Shown here piece by piece: positions 1 to 8,590 of a stretch of DNA of 64,000 nucleotides. Each line of letters opens with the position of its first letter. Position 1 is the first letter of the stretch. The position numbers and the translations under genes are program-made. The stretch spans positions 1 through 64,000 of the forward strand of contig NZ_FODD01000032.1 in NCBI RefSeq assembly GCF_900110255.1, in the 5' to 3' direction. Under the pieces are notes generated by a model. It made no database searches, was not told the DNA's origin, and was given only the letters and a program-made list of their open reading frames with translations. This stretch comes from Actinacidiphila rubida. GTDB taxonomy: Bacteria > Actinomycetota > Actinomycetes > Streptomycetales > Streptomycetaceae.

Positions 1-1
1 T

Positions 2-640
2 GCCTCTCGCTATCACGTCTCGGTGCGCTGCCCGTGGCTGGAGGCGGACCCCCAAGCGGAGGGCTTCCGGTGGAACGGCGACAGGGCGCTTCCCACGCCG
101 GCGGCCCGCGAGTGGGAGATCTTCCGGACCGAACCGGCCGAGGCGGAGCTGACGTCGGGCGACGTGTGCCGGGTGGGGATCCCCCCGACCGTGGTGCATG
201 TCCTGGCGGTCCACCACTTCGACCCGCCGTTGGTGACCGGGATGCTGCCGCGGCCTGCCTCCTACCTGGAACTCCTGCCACGGGGCGAGACCCACGACCC
301 GGAAGACGAGGACCAGGCCTACGCGCTCGACCCCGCCGGCGGTGAACCGATCCGTATCGAACTGCTCTTCCGCCCCTACGCCTTTCTCGAACCGGGCGAC
401 GAGGTCGCCGACCGGGCCGGACGGGCCTGGCGGTTCGACGCGGCCTGGGAATGGCACCCGTTCGACGGAGCGCAGCCCCGCACTCCGGCGTGGCCGCTTG
501 CCCTGCTCTCCCGTCGCGGCGTGCCCACACCCGACGAGGGCACGGCGGTCGCCCGCGCGACCGCCGCAGGCAGCCATGCCACGGAACTGGCACGGTGGAC
601 CGAACTCACCCTCGCCAGGCCGGCCATCCGTCAGCAGTAA
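2..640 (+). CDS. Hypothetical protein, 5' end outside window
   Basis: The frame is open to the left edge, and the residues just before the first possible start (GTG at 23) look like continuing protein, so the gene probably begins outside the window. At least 205 residues are visible. The protein is acidic, with many Trp and Pro residues and no membrane segment, signal peptide or motif I recognise. It may be a small cytoplasmic protein of an accessory locus. The next gene follows after about 78 bases on the same strand. I assign no function. Confidence 0.6.
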   Translation, partial: ASRYHVSVRCPWLEADPQAEGFRWNGDRALPTPAAREWEIFRTEPAEAELTSGDVCRVGIPPTVVHVLAVHHFDPPLVTGMLPRPASYLELLPRGETHDPEDEDQAYALDPAGGEPIRIELLFRPYAFLEPGDEVADRAGRAWRFDAAWEWHPFDGAQPRTPAWPLALLSRRGVPTPDEGTAVARATAAGSHATELARWTELTLARPAIRQQ

Positions 641-718
641 GCCCGGTGCTCGCCGATGCGGCGCCGACGCGATCTCCTTCCGGAGGACGGAATCGCGGAT
701 CTCCGAAGGGGAGAGTGA

Positions 719-1411
719 GTGAGGACGGCGTGGGGTGGGCCGGTCTGGCGGGACGACGCGGGGCTGTGGGCGTGGATCCGCGGCACGGGGCCGCGGCAAA
801 GGCGTCAGGCGGCGTACTGCGCACTGCGCAGGGTGCAGGGACCGTTGGCCGGTATCGCGATGCCGGAGGAGTGGGGAGTGGACCCCGCGGTGCTCGCGCG
901 CTTGCTGGGCGCGGGGGCCGGCCGGCTGGACGGCGGGGCTGACGGCGAACTGGCGACGGCGATCGCCGACCTGAGGTCCACGCCGCTGTTCGCGTCGGAG
1001 GTCGAACCGGAGGTTGCCGAGAGCTTCCAACTGGACGCGCTCAGTGCATGGTTGACGTTCGCCGACGTGCTGGGCGCGATGGGCGAGGAGGACACCGAGC
1101 GGATCGTGCGGCTGGCGCGCGAACTGGCCGTCTACCTTGACGACGTCATGGAGGCGTCGCTCATCGTGGTCCCCGGGGACGGGGCGCGCGCACGCTACCT
1201 GGCGGAGGTCGGCGACGGCCCGCGTGCCTACGGGCTGGGCTACTTCGGTACGCGGAATCTGGAGGTCGAGGCCGCCTGCCATGAGGCCATCGCCTCCGCC
1301 GGGCCCGAAGCGGAAGCGCTCGACCCGGCCGCCGTCCGCCGATGCATGGCGGTCTGCGACGGGTTCAGCAGTGAACTGACGTCGGCACTGCGGGCGTTCG
1401 CCGAGACGTGA
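719..1411 (+). CDS. Hypothetical protein, 230 aa
   Basis: The GTG at 719 is preceded by a clear purine-rich ribosome site (AAGGGGAG at 706-713), which decides the start. The predicted protein is acidic and mostly helical, with no transmembrane segment and no catalytic motif I can name. It follows the partial gene at the left edge on the same strand and may share its transcript. Codon use has the strong GC third-position bias of the genome, so it is a genuine gene. Function unknown. Confidence 0.65.
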   Translation: MRTAWGGPVWRDDAGLWAWIRGTGPRQRRQAAYCALRRVQGPLAGIAMPEEWGVDPAVLARLLGAGAGRLDGGADGELATAIADLRSTPLFASEVEPEVAESFQLDALSAWLTFADVLGAMGEEDTERIVRLARELAVYLDDVMEASLIVVPGDGARARYLAEVGDGPRAYGLGYFGTRNLEVEAACHEAIASAGPEAEALDPAAVRRCMAVCDGFSSELTSALRAFAET

Positions 1412-1528
1412 CATGGCCGGCCACACGTTCGCGTCGGCAGCGTGTGGCAACGGTCATGGCCCGCGCGAGAAGGGATGGCCTGTGGCCCGGACCCCCGGAG
1501 AAGACCGGGGATCCGGGGCCCGGGGACG

Positions 1529-2644
1529 TCAGAGAGCGACCCGGGGCGGGGCGGCCGGGCGGCCGGCCTTCTCCCACTCGTTGAACGTGTGCGTCCGCAC
1601 ATGGACGAACTGCTTGAGCGGCGACGTGAAGTACATCCAGGGCACGCCGCCCGCGTAACCGCCGATCTCGCGGAACTGCTCGGCTGCCTCCGCGTAACGC
1701 CCCGTCCGGTAGGCCGCGTTCGCCAGCAGATGGCGCACCGTCGGCAGACGGTGGTGGCCGGCGGGTGCCAGGTCGACCGCGTCGAGCACCGCGTCGACGG
1801 CGGCGCTGACGTAGGGGTCCTCGTAGAAGCTGTCATCGGTCTGCTTGAGCACGTGCTCGAAGGTCGCGTAGAGCCGGAGGACCGGCAGCAGGCTGCCGCG
1901 CGGCGCCGAGGACGCGGCCCGCTCGGCGAAGTCGAACATCAACGCGCTGGAGCCGCGCCACTTCTCGCACCAGTACTGGAGCGCGGACACGTGTGCGCCG
2001 AAGTGGTACGGGTCGCGGGCGGTGATCTCCGCCCACAACTGGCGGAAGTCGTCGTGCGACCAGCCCAGGCCGTAGGCGATGGTGATCTGCGCGACCCAGG
2101 GGCTCGGGTCGTACGGGGCCAGCCGGGCCGCCTCCTGGCAGGCGGGCAGGGCCTGCCCGAGCAGACGGTGGAACCCTTCGAACTGCTCGGCTGTGGTGCG
2201 CGCTCCCCCCTGGGCGCCCCGTACCTTTCCGGCCAGTTGGACCAGGGCGTCGGCGTGGATGAGGGCGGCCGCGGGGTCACCCGGACGTTCGGTGCGCCAG
2301 GCGGTCAGCCAGGCGTCGTCGTCCGCGGCGGCCCGCACGAGGTGCCCGACGCGGTACCAGCGCAGATCCCAGTCGTTCCCGGCGTCCGCGAGGTAGGCGG
2401 CGGGATGGCGCCAGTCGCCGGCGCGGGCCGCGGCGACGGCGGCGTCGGCCTCGGGGTCGGGGCCGGGGCGCGCGGTGTCGACCTGGGCGGCCGGCACCAG
2501 GCCGTAGGCGGCCGCGTCGATCTTGACGGGCATCGCGGCCTTGGCCTGCGCCCGCTTGGCGCGGGCCTTCTTGGCGTTGCGCGGGATCGTCACGGCGGCG
2601 TAGACCAGCAGGCAAGCGCCGGCGATGTACACGACGGTGTTCAT
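1529..2644 (-). CDS. Membrane-anchored TPR-like protein, 371 aa
   Basis: The start is the ATG whose first bases overlap the stop of the upstream M48 protease gene (ATGA, 2641-2644), so the two are translationally coupled. Residues about 3-18 form one hydrophobic segment, followed by a Lys/Arg/Ala-rich stretch that fits a cytoplasmic stop-transfer. The rest is helical and Trp/Tyr-rich, with spacing like degenerate tetratricopeptide repeats (for example LYATFEHVLK and YAEAAEQFREIGG). It is probably a helper or substrate-presenting partner of the membrane protease. That role is inferred from coupling alone. Confidence 0.7.
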   Translation of the reverse strand: MNTVVYIAGACLLVYAAVTIPRNAKKARAKRAQAKAAMPVKIDAAAYGLVPAAQVDTARPGPDPEADAAVAAARAGDWRHPAAYLADAGNDWDLRWYRVGHLVRAAADDDAWLTAWRTERPGDPAAALIHADALVQLAGKVRGAQGGARTTAEQFEGFHRLLGQALPACQEAARLAPYDPSPWVAQITIAYGLGWSHDDFRQLWAEITARDPYHFGAHVSALQYWCEKWRGSSALMFDFAERAASSAPRGSLLPVLRLYATFEHVLKQTDDSFYEDPYVSAAVDAVLDAVDLAPAGHHRLPTVRHLLANAAYRTGRYAEAAEQFREIGGYAGGVPWMYFTSPLKQFVHVRTHTFNEWEKAGRPAAPPRVAL

Positions 2645-4380
2645 GGGAGCCTTCGGATGGTGGTGGTCGGGACGGCGCCCTGGGGCGGGGCCGCCGGCTG
2701 GAACAGGGCGCGCAACGGTGCCGTGGCGGGCGGGTGGGCGATGGCGGCGTCCAGCGCCGCCTCCAGGGCTCCGGCCAGCCCCTCGGCCGCGAACTGCCGT
2801 ACGGGGGCGCCGGACCAGGACAGTTCCCAGCGGATGTGCCCGGTGTCGGCGAGGGCGACGACGGCCAGCGCGCGCAGGTGCGAGCGCAAGGCCGTGCGGG
2901 CGAACTCCGCCGCGGCGCGGCCCGTACTCCGTTCCGCCGCGGCGGACTTGGGCAGCAGCGCGGCGATCTCCGGCTGCATCCCGGCGTCGACCAGGTCGAG
3001 CAGAGTGGCGAGGTCGGCAGGCCCGCCCAGGGGGACGCCGCGGGCCGCCGCGGCCTCGGCCGTCGCGCGCAGCAGCGGCTCGGCGGTGCGGGCGTGGGCG
3101 GCGCGCTGCGACCAGTACGGGAGTTCGTGCCACGGCACCCGGCGCGCGGTCCGCGCGTCCGGGCCCAACTCGGCTTCCTCCAGGGCGGCGAGCACGGTGT
3201 GCGGGTCGCGCAGCAGGCCGATGGCCGGTCCCGCACCGGCAGCGCGCCGGCCGTCGTCCGGCAGCGCTTCCACGGCCGCGACGCGTTCCGCGAGGGGCGG
3301 GTGGGCGTCGTACGGGGAGCGGTGCGGTTCGGGCAGGCGCGGTGCCGCTTCCTCCAGTTCGCGCATGCGGGCCCCGTCCGCGAGCAGGAGGGCCAGGCCG
3401 CCGTGGAACTGGCCGGGCGGAGGGAGGAACGCGGTGCCCCAGCCCGTGGCGGAGTCCCAGCCCATGGCCGGATAGCTGGTCAGGTACACGTCGGTGGCGA
3501 TGCTGAGCACCGTGAGGCGGCTCAGCGCGGAAGCGGCGGTCCGCCGCCCGGCGACCTTGACCGCGACGAGGTCGGCGGCGTGCTCCTGGCGGCGGCTGAC
3601 CCCCTCGGTGCAGCGCAGGCAGAGCTTCGCGTACGCGGTGTAGACGACGTTCAGGGAATGGTCCGGGCCGCGCGACACGCGGACGGTCACCGGCTCCGGC
3701 TTCCCCCGGGCCCTGCGCCGCGCGGCCTTGGCCTCCGCCTCGGCCGTCTCGCCCGCGCGGTGGGCGGCCGCGCGCGCGTTCAGGGTCCTGACCGTACGCT
3801 CCAGGGCCGCGCGCCCCGCCCACACGGTGACGGCCAGCCGGGTGTCGCCGTTGGCGTAGTGGCCGAGTTCGTGGCCGAGGACCGCGTCGAGTTCGGGTTC
3901 GGTCAGGCCGAGGAGGAAGGGGGTGCCGACGTAGAGCCGCCGCGTGCCTCGCCGCAGGCCGAGCAGGCGGGCGTCCTCGGTCACCATGGCGTTGACGTCG
4001 GAGAACAGCCGGATCTCGGCGGGGGGCGCGGTGCGCGCGGACCGCGCCAACTCCTCCACGCGATGCCACAGTTCCGGCTGCGCGGCCCGGGTCAGCGGCA
4101 GGCCGGGGAGGTCAGCGGGGTCCTGCGTGGCGCTCCGCGTCAGATAGACGACCCTGACGAGCGAGGAGGCCATCGCGACGGAACCCGCGTACGCGCCCAG
4201 GCTGGTGAGGGCGAAGGGCTGCGAGCCGCGCAGGAGCAGCAGGTCCAGGGCGACGAGCGCGGCCAGGATCAGCGGCGCGAGCAGGTGGTAGCCCACGAAC
4301 AGGGCGAGCGCGACGAGCGTCCGAGCGAGCAGTGTGCTGCGGCTCGGGCCGGCGGCAGCGGCGCGGCCGGGTCTCGGCAT
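2641..4380 (-). CDS. M48-family membrane zinc metalloprotease
   Basis: Residues about 15-80 hold two or three hydrophobic segments. HELGH at about 170-174 is the zinc site of M48 (Ste24/HtpX-like) peptidases, with the third ligand probably Glu in RRQEHAADLVA at about 266. The C-terminal half is a long helical region not seen in HtpX, so the protein (579 aa) is larger than HtpX. I chose the ATG at 4380 because it has an AGAGG site 9 bases upstream; an in-frame ATG at 4482 lacks one. HtpX-type enzymes degrade damaged membrane proteins, and a similar role is inferred here. It overlaps the TPR-like gene by four bases. Confidence 0.8.
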   Translation of the reverse strand: MPRPGRAAAAGPSRSTLLARTLVALALFVGYHLLAPLILAALVALDLLLLRGSQPFALTSLGAYAGSVAMASSLVRVVYLTRSATQDPADLPGLPLTRAAQPELWHRVEELARSARTAPPAEIRLFSDVNAMVTEDARLLGLRRGTRRLYVGTPFLLGLTEPELDAVLGHELGHYANGDTRLAVTVWAGRAALERTVRTLNARAAAHRAGETAEAEAKAARRRARGKPEPVTVRVSRGPDHSLNVVYTAYAKLCLRCTEGVSRRQEHAADLVAVKVAGRRTAASALSRLTVLSIATDVYLTSYPAMGWDSATGWGTAFLPPPGQFHGGLALLLADGARMRELEEAAPRLPEPHRSPYDAHPPLAERVAAVEALPDDGRRAAGAGPAIGLLRDPHTVLAALEEAELGPDARTARRVPWHELPYWSQRAAHARTAEPLLRATAEAAAARGVPLGGPADLATLLDLVDAGMQPEIAALLPKSAAAERSTGRAAAEFARTALRSHLRALAVVALADTGHIRWELSWSGAPVRQFAAEGLAGALEAALDAAIAHPPATAPLRALFQPAAPPQGAVPTTTIRRLP

Positions 4381-4657
4381 GGGACAGGACCTCTTTCGGA
4401 GCCGGACAGGAGCAAGCCCGGCACCGGCACCTGCCTCCGCGCGGCCGGAGCGGGCGAACACCTGTGCTGAGGGAGACGGCATCGTACCCGAGCCGGGAGT
4501 ACCGTCCGCGACGCCCCGGCCAAGGCCGCCCGCCCAGCCGGTGACGGGACGTCAGCCACGACCATGGCGGGGGCCCGGCCCCCGCCCCACAGCGCGTGCC
4601 GCACGCGCGCCCCGCACCAGCCGGGCCGGGCCGGTACGGCTGCGTGAGCGCGCACGG

Positions 4658-5179
4658 TCACCGTAGGGTCGGGGTTCGCCCGGCATCCAACGCTGTGGCC
4701 GGGGTCGATTCCCCGCGGGGGGTGCTGCTCGGTGCGGCCACCGGCACGGATGCCGGGCCCAGGGCGATCACCGCCCACACGCACTTGCCCACCGCGCCTA
4801 CGCGCGACCCGTGGCCCCAGGCCGCCGACAGCGCCTCCACCAGGACCAGGCCCCGGCCCCGGTCGTCGTACGCGTCCGCTCGCCGGGGCCGGGGCGGCGC
4901 GGGGTCCCCGTCGTGCACCTCGACCCGCAGCACCCCGCCGTGCAGGGCGCACATCACCTCGATCAGCCGGTCCGGCGGTGTGCGGGCGTGTTCGACGGCG
5001 TTGGCGACGAGTTCGGAGACCACCAGCTCGCCCGTCTCCCGGTACCGTTCGCCGGCCTCGACCGTCGCCAGGAAGGCCCGGACGAAGGCCCGCGCCCGGC
5101 TCGCCGACTGCCGGTGACGCGGGAAACGGCATCCCGCCGTCGCCACTGTCGGAGAGTTATCCACAGAGTTGTCTTTCAT
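4658..5179 (-). CDS. Anti-sigma-type ATP-binding protein (RsbW/SpoIIAB-like)
   Basis: This 173-aa protein has a GHKL/HATPase_c_2 fold. The N-box is ELVANAVEHA, the DGDP segment is next, and the G-box is DDRGRGLVLV. Such proteins in Streptomyces act as anti-sigma factors or kinases of STAS proteins. The ATG at 5179 gives the normal length for the family; upstream codons run into the divergent promoter. It is transcribed away from the XRE regulator at 5276, leaving a 96-bp shared promoter. An ATPase next to an XRE/DUF397 pair is the arrangement of WhiJ-like clusters, so the three probably work together. Confidence 0.8.
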   Translation of the reverse strand: MKDNSVDNSPTVATAGCRFPRHRQSASRARAFVRAFLATVEAGERYRETGELVVSELVANAVEHARTPPDRLIEVMCALHGGVLRVEVHDGDPAPPRPRRADAYDDRGRGLVLVEALSAAWGHGSRVGAVGKCVWAVIALGPASVPVAAPSSTPRGESTPATALDAGRTPTLR

Positions 5180-5202
5180 GCACACAGCGTCGCCAGCGAT
5201 AA

Positions 5203-5215
5203 CTACCCTCGGTAG
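5203..5215. promoter_or_regulatory. Inverted repeat between divergent ATPase and XRE genes
   Basis: CTACC-CTC-GGTAG is a perfect 5-bp inverted repeat centred in the 96-bp region between the start codons of the anti-sigma-type ATPase and the XRE regulator. It is well placed to be an operator for the XRE protein. It is short, so chance is possible. Confidence 0.3.
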
Positions 5216-5275
5216 GGGGCGGGACTTGCCGCCCCGGACCGGCAAGTGGCGGAAGACGGGGGCGGAACCGTGCCG

Positions 5276-6106
5276 ATGAAGAACCTCGACCCGGCGGACA
5301 GTGTGGCGGCGCTCTTCGGAGCGAAGACCCGGAAACTGCGCGAGCGCGCCGGAATGACGCAGCAGGAGCTGGGCGAGCGGGTGTACGTCACCCATACCCG
5401 TATCGCCAAGATCGAACTGGCCACCGAACCACCGGGCTGGAAGCTCGCGGAGCGACTTGACGAGTCCCTCAACGCAAGTGGCGAACTGGTCGAGTTATGG
5501 CCGCACCTGACGCCCAACCCGTATCCGGATTACGCGAAGCGTTACATGGCACTCCAGGCGGAGGCCATGGTTCTGCACGGGTTCTGGCCGGTGATTCCGG
5601 GCCTGCTCCAGACGCAGGGTTTCGCACGTGCGCAGATCGAAGCAGGTCGGATCTACACAGGGCTGGACGTCGACGAGGCGGTGGAGACCAGATTGAACCG
5701 TCAGCGGCGGCTCGGAGACGGAGGCTTATGGCTCTGGGCCGTCATCGACGAGGCGGCGCTCCACCGGGGGGTGGGGGGACCTGCCGTCATGCGTGACCAA
5801 CTGGCGCACCTGCTGGTCATGGCCGAACTGCCACGTGTGTCGATCCGCATCTGTCCGATGGACCGAGTCGATCCGGCGATGCTCACGGGAAGTTCGCTGT
5901 TCACGACGACTTCCGATGGCGAGCAGTCTTTGTATCTGGAGGGCCGTTTTGGAGTGCTGGTCCAGGATCTCCGGGACATTGCTCGGTATCGGATCGCCTA
6001 CGATCGCACTCAGGCGGGGGCCCTGTCCCGCGAAGAATCCGTGGCACTTGTCCGCAAGGTGATGGAGGAGCGGTATCCATGCGAGACACCGAGCGACCCG
6101 ACCTGA
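5276..6106 (+). CDS. WhiJ-like XRE regulator (HTH + DUF5753), two TTA codons
   Basis: The N-terminal helix-turn-helix (KLRERAGMTQQELGERVYVT, residues about 19-38) is XRE type, and the remainder has the DUF5753 pattern (W--IPGLLQT--FARAQI). Streptomyces has many such WhiJ-like regulators, usually beside a DUF397 gene and an anti-sigma-like ATPase, as here. Leucine TTA codons occur in frame at 5495-5497 and 5726-5728, so translation should need the bldA tRNA, which is also in this window. The gene is visibly less GC-rich than its neighbours, suggesting acquisition. I favour the ATG at 5276; a GTG at 5270 is also possible. The DUF397 gene overlaps its end by 28 bases. Confidence 0.85.
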   Translation: MKNLDPADSVAALFGAKTRKLRERAGMTQQELGERVYVTHTRIAKIELATEPPGWKLAERLDESLNASGELVELWPHLTPNPYPDYAKRYMALQAEAMVLHGFWPVIPGLLQTQGFARAQIEAGRIYTGLDVDEAVETRLNRQRRLGDGGLWLWAVIDEAALHRGVGGPAVMRDQLAHLLVMAELPRVSIRICPMDRVDPAMLTGSSLFTTTSDGEQSLYLEGRFGVLVQDLRDIARYRIAYDRTQAGALSREESVALVRKVMEERYPCETPSDPT

Positions 6107-6297
6107 ACGCCGCCTGCTGGCACAAGAGCAGCTACAGCAATGAAGAGGGCGCCGAGTGCGTCGAGGTCGCGCGCAACGTGCCCGGCGCCGTCCCGGTGCG
6201 GGACTCGAAGGACCCGCAGGGACCGGCCCTGGTGTTCGGGGCGGACGCGTGGTCCGCGTTCCTCGCGGGGCTCGCCGCGGGCGACTTCCGGGGCTGA
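6079..6297 (+). CDS. DUF397 small protein, WhiJ-cluster partner
   Basis: A 72-aa protein with the DUF397 signature: an N-terminal W-KSSYS, CVEVA in the middle, VRDSKDP, then a Trp-containing FLAGL tail. The ATG at 6079 has a strong GGAGGAG site at 6064-6070 inside the end of the XRE gene, so the pair is translationally coupled (28-bp overlap). DUF397 proteins are the obligate small partners of XRE/DUF5753 regulators in Streptomyces and are proposed to modulate them. There are no TTA codons in this gene. Confidence 0.85.
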   Translation: MRDTERPDLNAACWHKSSYSNEEGAECVEVARNVPGAVPVRDSKDPQGPALVFGADAWSAFLAGLAAGDFRG

Positions 6298-6331
6298 CGC
6301 GGGAGCCCGTCCGGGCGGAAGAATGGCGGGC

Positions 6332-6916
6332 GTGAACGACACCGTCGCGGTCGCCCTGATCACGTCCCTGTCCACGCTGAGCGCCGCGGGGGTGGCGGGC
6401 GCGGCGACCGCGTGGGTGACCGGGCGGCAGTTGCGGCACCAGAGCGTGCTGGCCCGCCAGGAGCGGGCCGAGCGGCGGGCGGCCGACCACCGGGAGGTGT
6501 GCCGCGGCGTGTACGAGACGTTCCTGTCCCGCGCGGACGAGGCCTACCGCGTGCTGGACGAGGGGTGGTTCGCCGCGCCGTTCACCGAGTCGGGCCGCTG
6601 GGAGGCGGGGTTCGCCGCGCGCCGGGCGCTGGACGAGGCGTACGTCCGGGTGCGGCTGGCCGGGCCGGACGACGTCGCGGAGCGGGGCGCGGAAGTGGTC
6701 CGCGGCATAGGTGACGAGTTCCGTCTGCACGCGCGCCTCGTCGCCGGTGGCCCCGACGCGGCGGGCAGCGCCGCCGAGCGCGAGCCGTCGGCCCGTACGC
6801 GCGCCCTTCGCGTCCGGGCCGACGGCAGCTGGGAGTTCGTCGCCGCGGCCCGCCGCGCCCTGACGGGCGAGGCAGCGGACGAGCGTCCGCCGGCGGGCCG
6901 CACCGCGTCCCTCTGA
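6332..6916 (+). CDS. Small single-pass membrane protein, 194 aa
   Basis: An N-terminal hydrophobic segment (VAVALITSLSTLSAAGVAG) is followed by an Arg/Glu-rich helical region typical of cytoplasmic coiled segments, then an acidic C-terminal domain with no known motif. The start may be GTG 6332 or ATG 6323. GGCGGAA at 6314-6320 is well spaced for GTG and too close to the ATG. It follows the DUF397 gene by 34 bases and could be cotranscribed. Function unknown. Confidence 0.55.
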   Translation: MNDTVAVALITSLSTLSAAGVAGAATAWVTGRQLRHQSVLARQERAERRAADHREVCRGVYETFLSRADEAYRVLDEGWFAAPFTESGRWEAGFAARRALDEAYVRVRLAGPDDVAERGAEVVRGIGDEFRLHARLVAGGPDAAGSAAEREPSARTRALRVRADGSWEFVAAARRALTGEAADERPPAGRTASL

Positions 6917-7060
6917 CCCGCGCGCATCCCTCGTCCCGCCCGGGCGGGAGGCCCGCTCTCCCCGGCGGCGCCGTAAAATCGCGGACGCTGGGCAGGTGAG
7001 CAGCAGGGCCCGGCGCTCAACGCTCGGGCAGGGGACGAGCGTTCGGGAAAGGGCGCCGGG

Positions 7061-7843
7061 ATGGACAGACGGATATCGGGGAGCCTCGCGTGTGCCGTGG
7101 CGCTGATCGCGGCGGTCGGCGTGGCGGGGTGCAAGGACACCATCGGGGTGGCCGACCCGACCGGCAGCGGGCAGTCCGCGGGCGGCAACGGGCCGGTGGT
7201 CAGCAACGGGCGGGCCGTGAGCCCGCTGGACAACCCCGACGGGACGAAGGACGGGCTGAAGGCGATCACCTCCTCCTCGGACGAGGCGAAGGCCCGCGCG
7301 CTGATCCAGAAGGTCGCCACCAAGGGCCGCGGGCCCAAGACGGGATACTCGCGTGACCAGTTCGGCCAGGCGTGGATGGACTCCGCGAATGGCGTGCCGT
7401 TCGCGCACAACGGCTGCGACACCCGCAACGACCTGCTCAAGCGAGACGGCCTCGACCTTCACTACCGCTCCGGGTCCGACTGCGTGCTGGTCTCGCTGAC
7501 CCTGGACGACCCCTACACCGGCAAGGCCATCCACTGGACGAAGTCCAAGGCGACCACCATCCAGATCGACCATGTGATGCCGCTGTCCTACGACTGGCAG
7601 ATGGGCGCCGCCCACTGGTCGAAGGACAAGCGGGAGCAGATCGCCAACGACCCGCTCAACCTCATCCCGGTGGACGGCCCGTCGAACGGCGCGAAGAGCG
7701 ACTCGGGGCCCGCGTCCTGGCTGCCGCCGAACAAGCAGATCCGCTGCTCGTACGCCGTCCGGATCGCCCAGGTCTCGCTGAAGTACGCGCTGCCCGTCAC
7801 CACCGCCGACAAGCAGGCGATGCTCGCCCAGTGCGGCGGCTGA
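7061..7843 (+). CDS. Secreted lipoprotein nuclease, HNH/DUF1524 type
   Basis: The N-terminus is a lipoprotein signal ending at VAGC (Cys about residue 24), so the protein should be exported and lipid-anchored. Its C-terminal half carries the DUF1524/HNH pattern: IDHVMPLSYDW (the His metal finger start), then DPLNLIPVDG-SNGAKSDSGPASWLPP. Related Streptomyces proteins are extracellular HNH nucleases used in nutrient scavenging or competition. The Gly/Ser/Asn-rich stretch between residues 30 and 60 is a linker. No immunity-like gene sits beside it, so scavenging is the simpler reading. Confidence 0.8.
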   Translation: MDRRISGSLACAVALIAAVGVAGCKDTIGVADPTGSGQSAGGNGPVVSNGRAVSPLDNPDGTKDGLKAITSSSDEAKARALIQKVATKGRGPKTGYSRDQFGQAWMDSANGVPFAHNGCDTRNDLLKRDGLDLHYRSGSDCVLVSLTLDDPYTGKAIHWTKSKATTIQIDHVMPLSYDWQMGAAHWSKDKREQIANDPLNLIPVDGPSNGAKSDSGPASWLPPNKQIRCSYAVRIAQVSLKYALPVTTADKQAMLAQCGG

Positions 7844-7882
7844 CCCCCGGGCCAGGGCGAGGCCGGGCCGGGGCGCGGCCGC

Positions 7883-8590
7883 TCACACGGGCAGCGCCCT
7901 GACCCACGTGCCGTCCTCGGTGAGGTAGGTGTCGACGGCGAGCCCCGCGTCGGCCAGCGCCTCGGTGAACTCCGCGGCGGTCAGCGGACGGGACAGGAAC
8001 GTCTGCGTCCAGCGGGCGTCGGGGAAGACGTACTCCACGTGCACCGAGCGCACCCCGGGTGAGACCTCCTGCGAGGACAGGACGCGGGAGACCCCGTCGC
8101 CGAGGGGGGCCTCACGGGGCAGGCCGGTGTGCCAGCCCTCGCCCTCGCGCTGGAGCAGGACGTGACCGCCGTCGGCGACATGGCGGCGGCACGCACGCAG
8201 CAGGGCCTGCCGCTTGGCGGGCTCCGGGGCGTGCACGAGGAACGACGCGAGCATCACGGCGTCGAAGCGCTCGCCGAGGTCGAGGGACTCGATGGGGGAG
8301 TGGACGGTGCGCACGCCCGGCACGCGGGCCTCGACGCGGTCCAGCATGGCGCGGGACTCGTCGACGGCCGTCACGGCGAAACCGCGGGCGGCGAGCGGGC
8401 CGGTCACCCGGCCGGCGCCGGCGCCCAGTTCGAGGAGCGTGGCCCCGGCCGGCAGGGCCCGCTCGATGACGTCCGGCTCGTTGCGCGCCGGAAGTCGCAG
8501 GTAGAGGTCGACGGCGCAGCCGTCGGGCGTGATCGCGCCCGGTCCCGTGCCGTGGTGTCCTTCGCGCAGCGCTTCGGTCATGGCCGCCAT
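7883..8590 (-). CDS. Class I SAM-dependent methyltransferase
   Basis: LLELGAGAGRVTGPLAARGF is motif I of a Rossmann methyltransferase, followed by an acidic residue at the end of strand 2 (AVDESRAML), FDAVMLASFLVHAP (motif IV) and GGHVLLQREG (motif VI region). At 235 aa it has a single catalytic domain and no substrate-specific extension, so the substrate cannot be named. An alternative ATG lies at 8581. It converges on the nuclease gene, with only about 40 bases between the stops. Confidence 0.75.
   Translation of the reverse strand: MAAMTEALREGHHGTGPGAITPDGCAVDLYLRLPARNEPDVIERALPAGATLLELGAGAGRVTGPLAARGFAVTAVDESRAMLDRVEARVPGVRTVHSPIESLDLGERFDAVMLASFLVHAPEPAKRQALLRACRRHVADGGHVLLQREGEGWHTGLPREAPLGDGVSRVLSSQEVSPGVRSVHVEYVFPDARWTQTFLSRPLTAAEFTEALADAGLAVDTYLTEDGTWVRALPV

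Noticed and set aside
1442..3475. Long open frame on the plus strand opposite the TPR-like and M48 genes
   Set aside because: It is antisense to two well-supported genes, has no recognisable motif and low-complexity Arg/Ala/Gly composition. Such frames are expected in DNA of this GC content.
4381..4482. Longer M48 protease starting at 4482
   Set aside because: The added N-terminus is low complexity and has no ribosome site; the ATG at 4380 does.
6332..6916. Toxin-antitoxin partner of the XRE/DUF397 pair
   Set aside because: It has a transmembrane segment and no toxin fold; XRE/DUF397 pairs are WhiJ-like regulators, so no toxin is implied.
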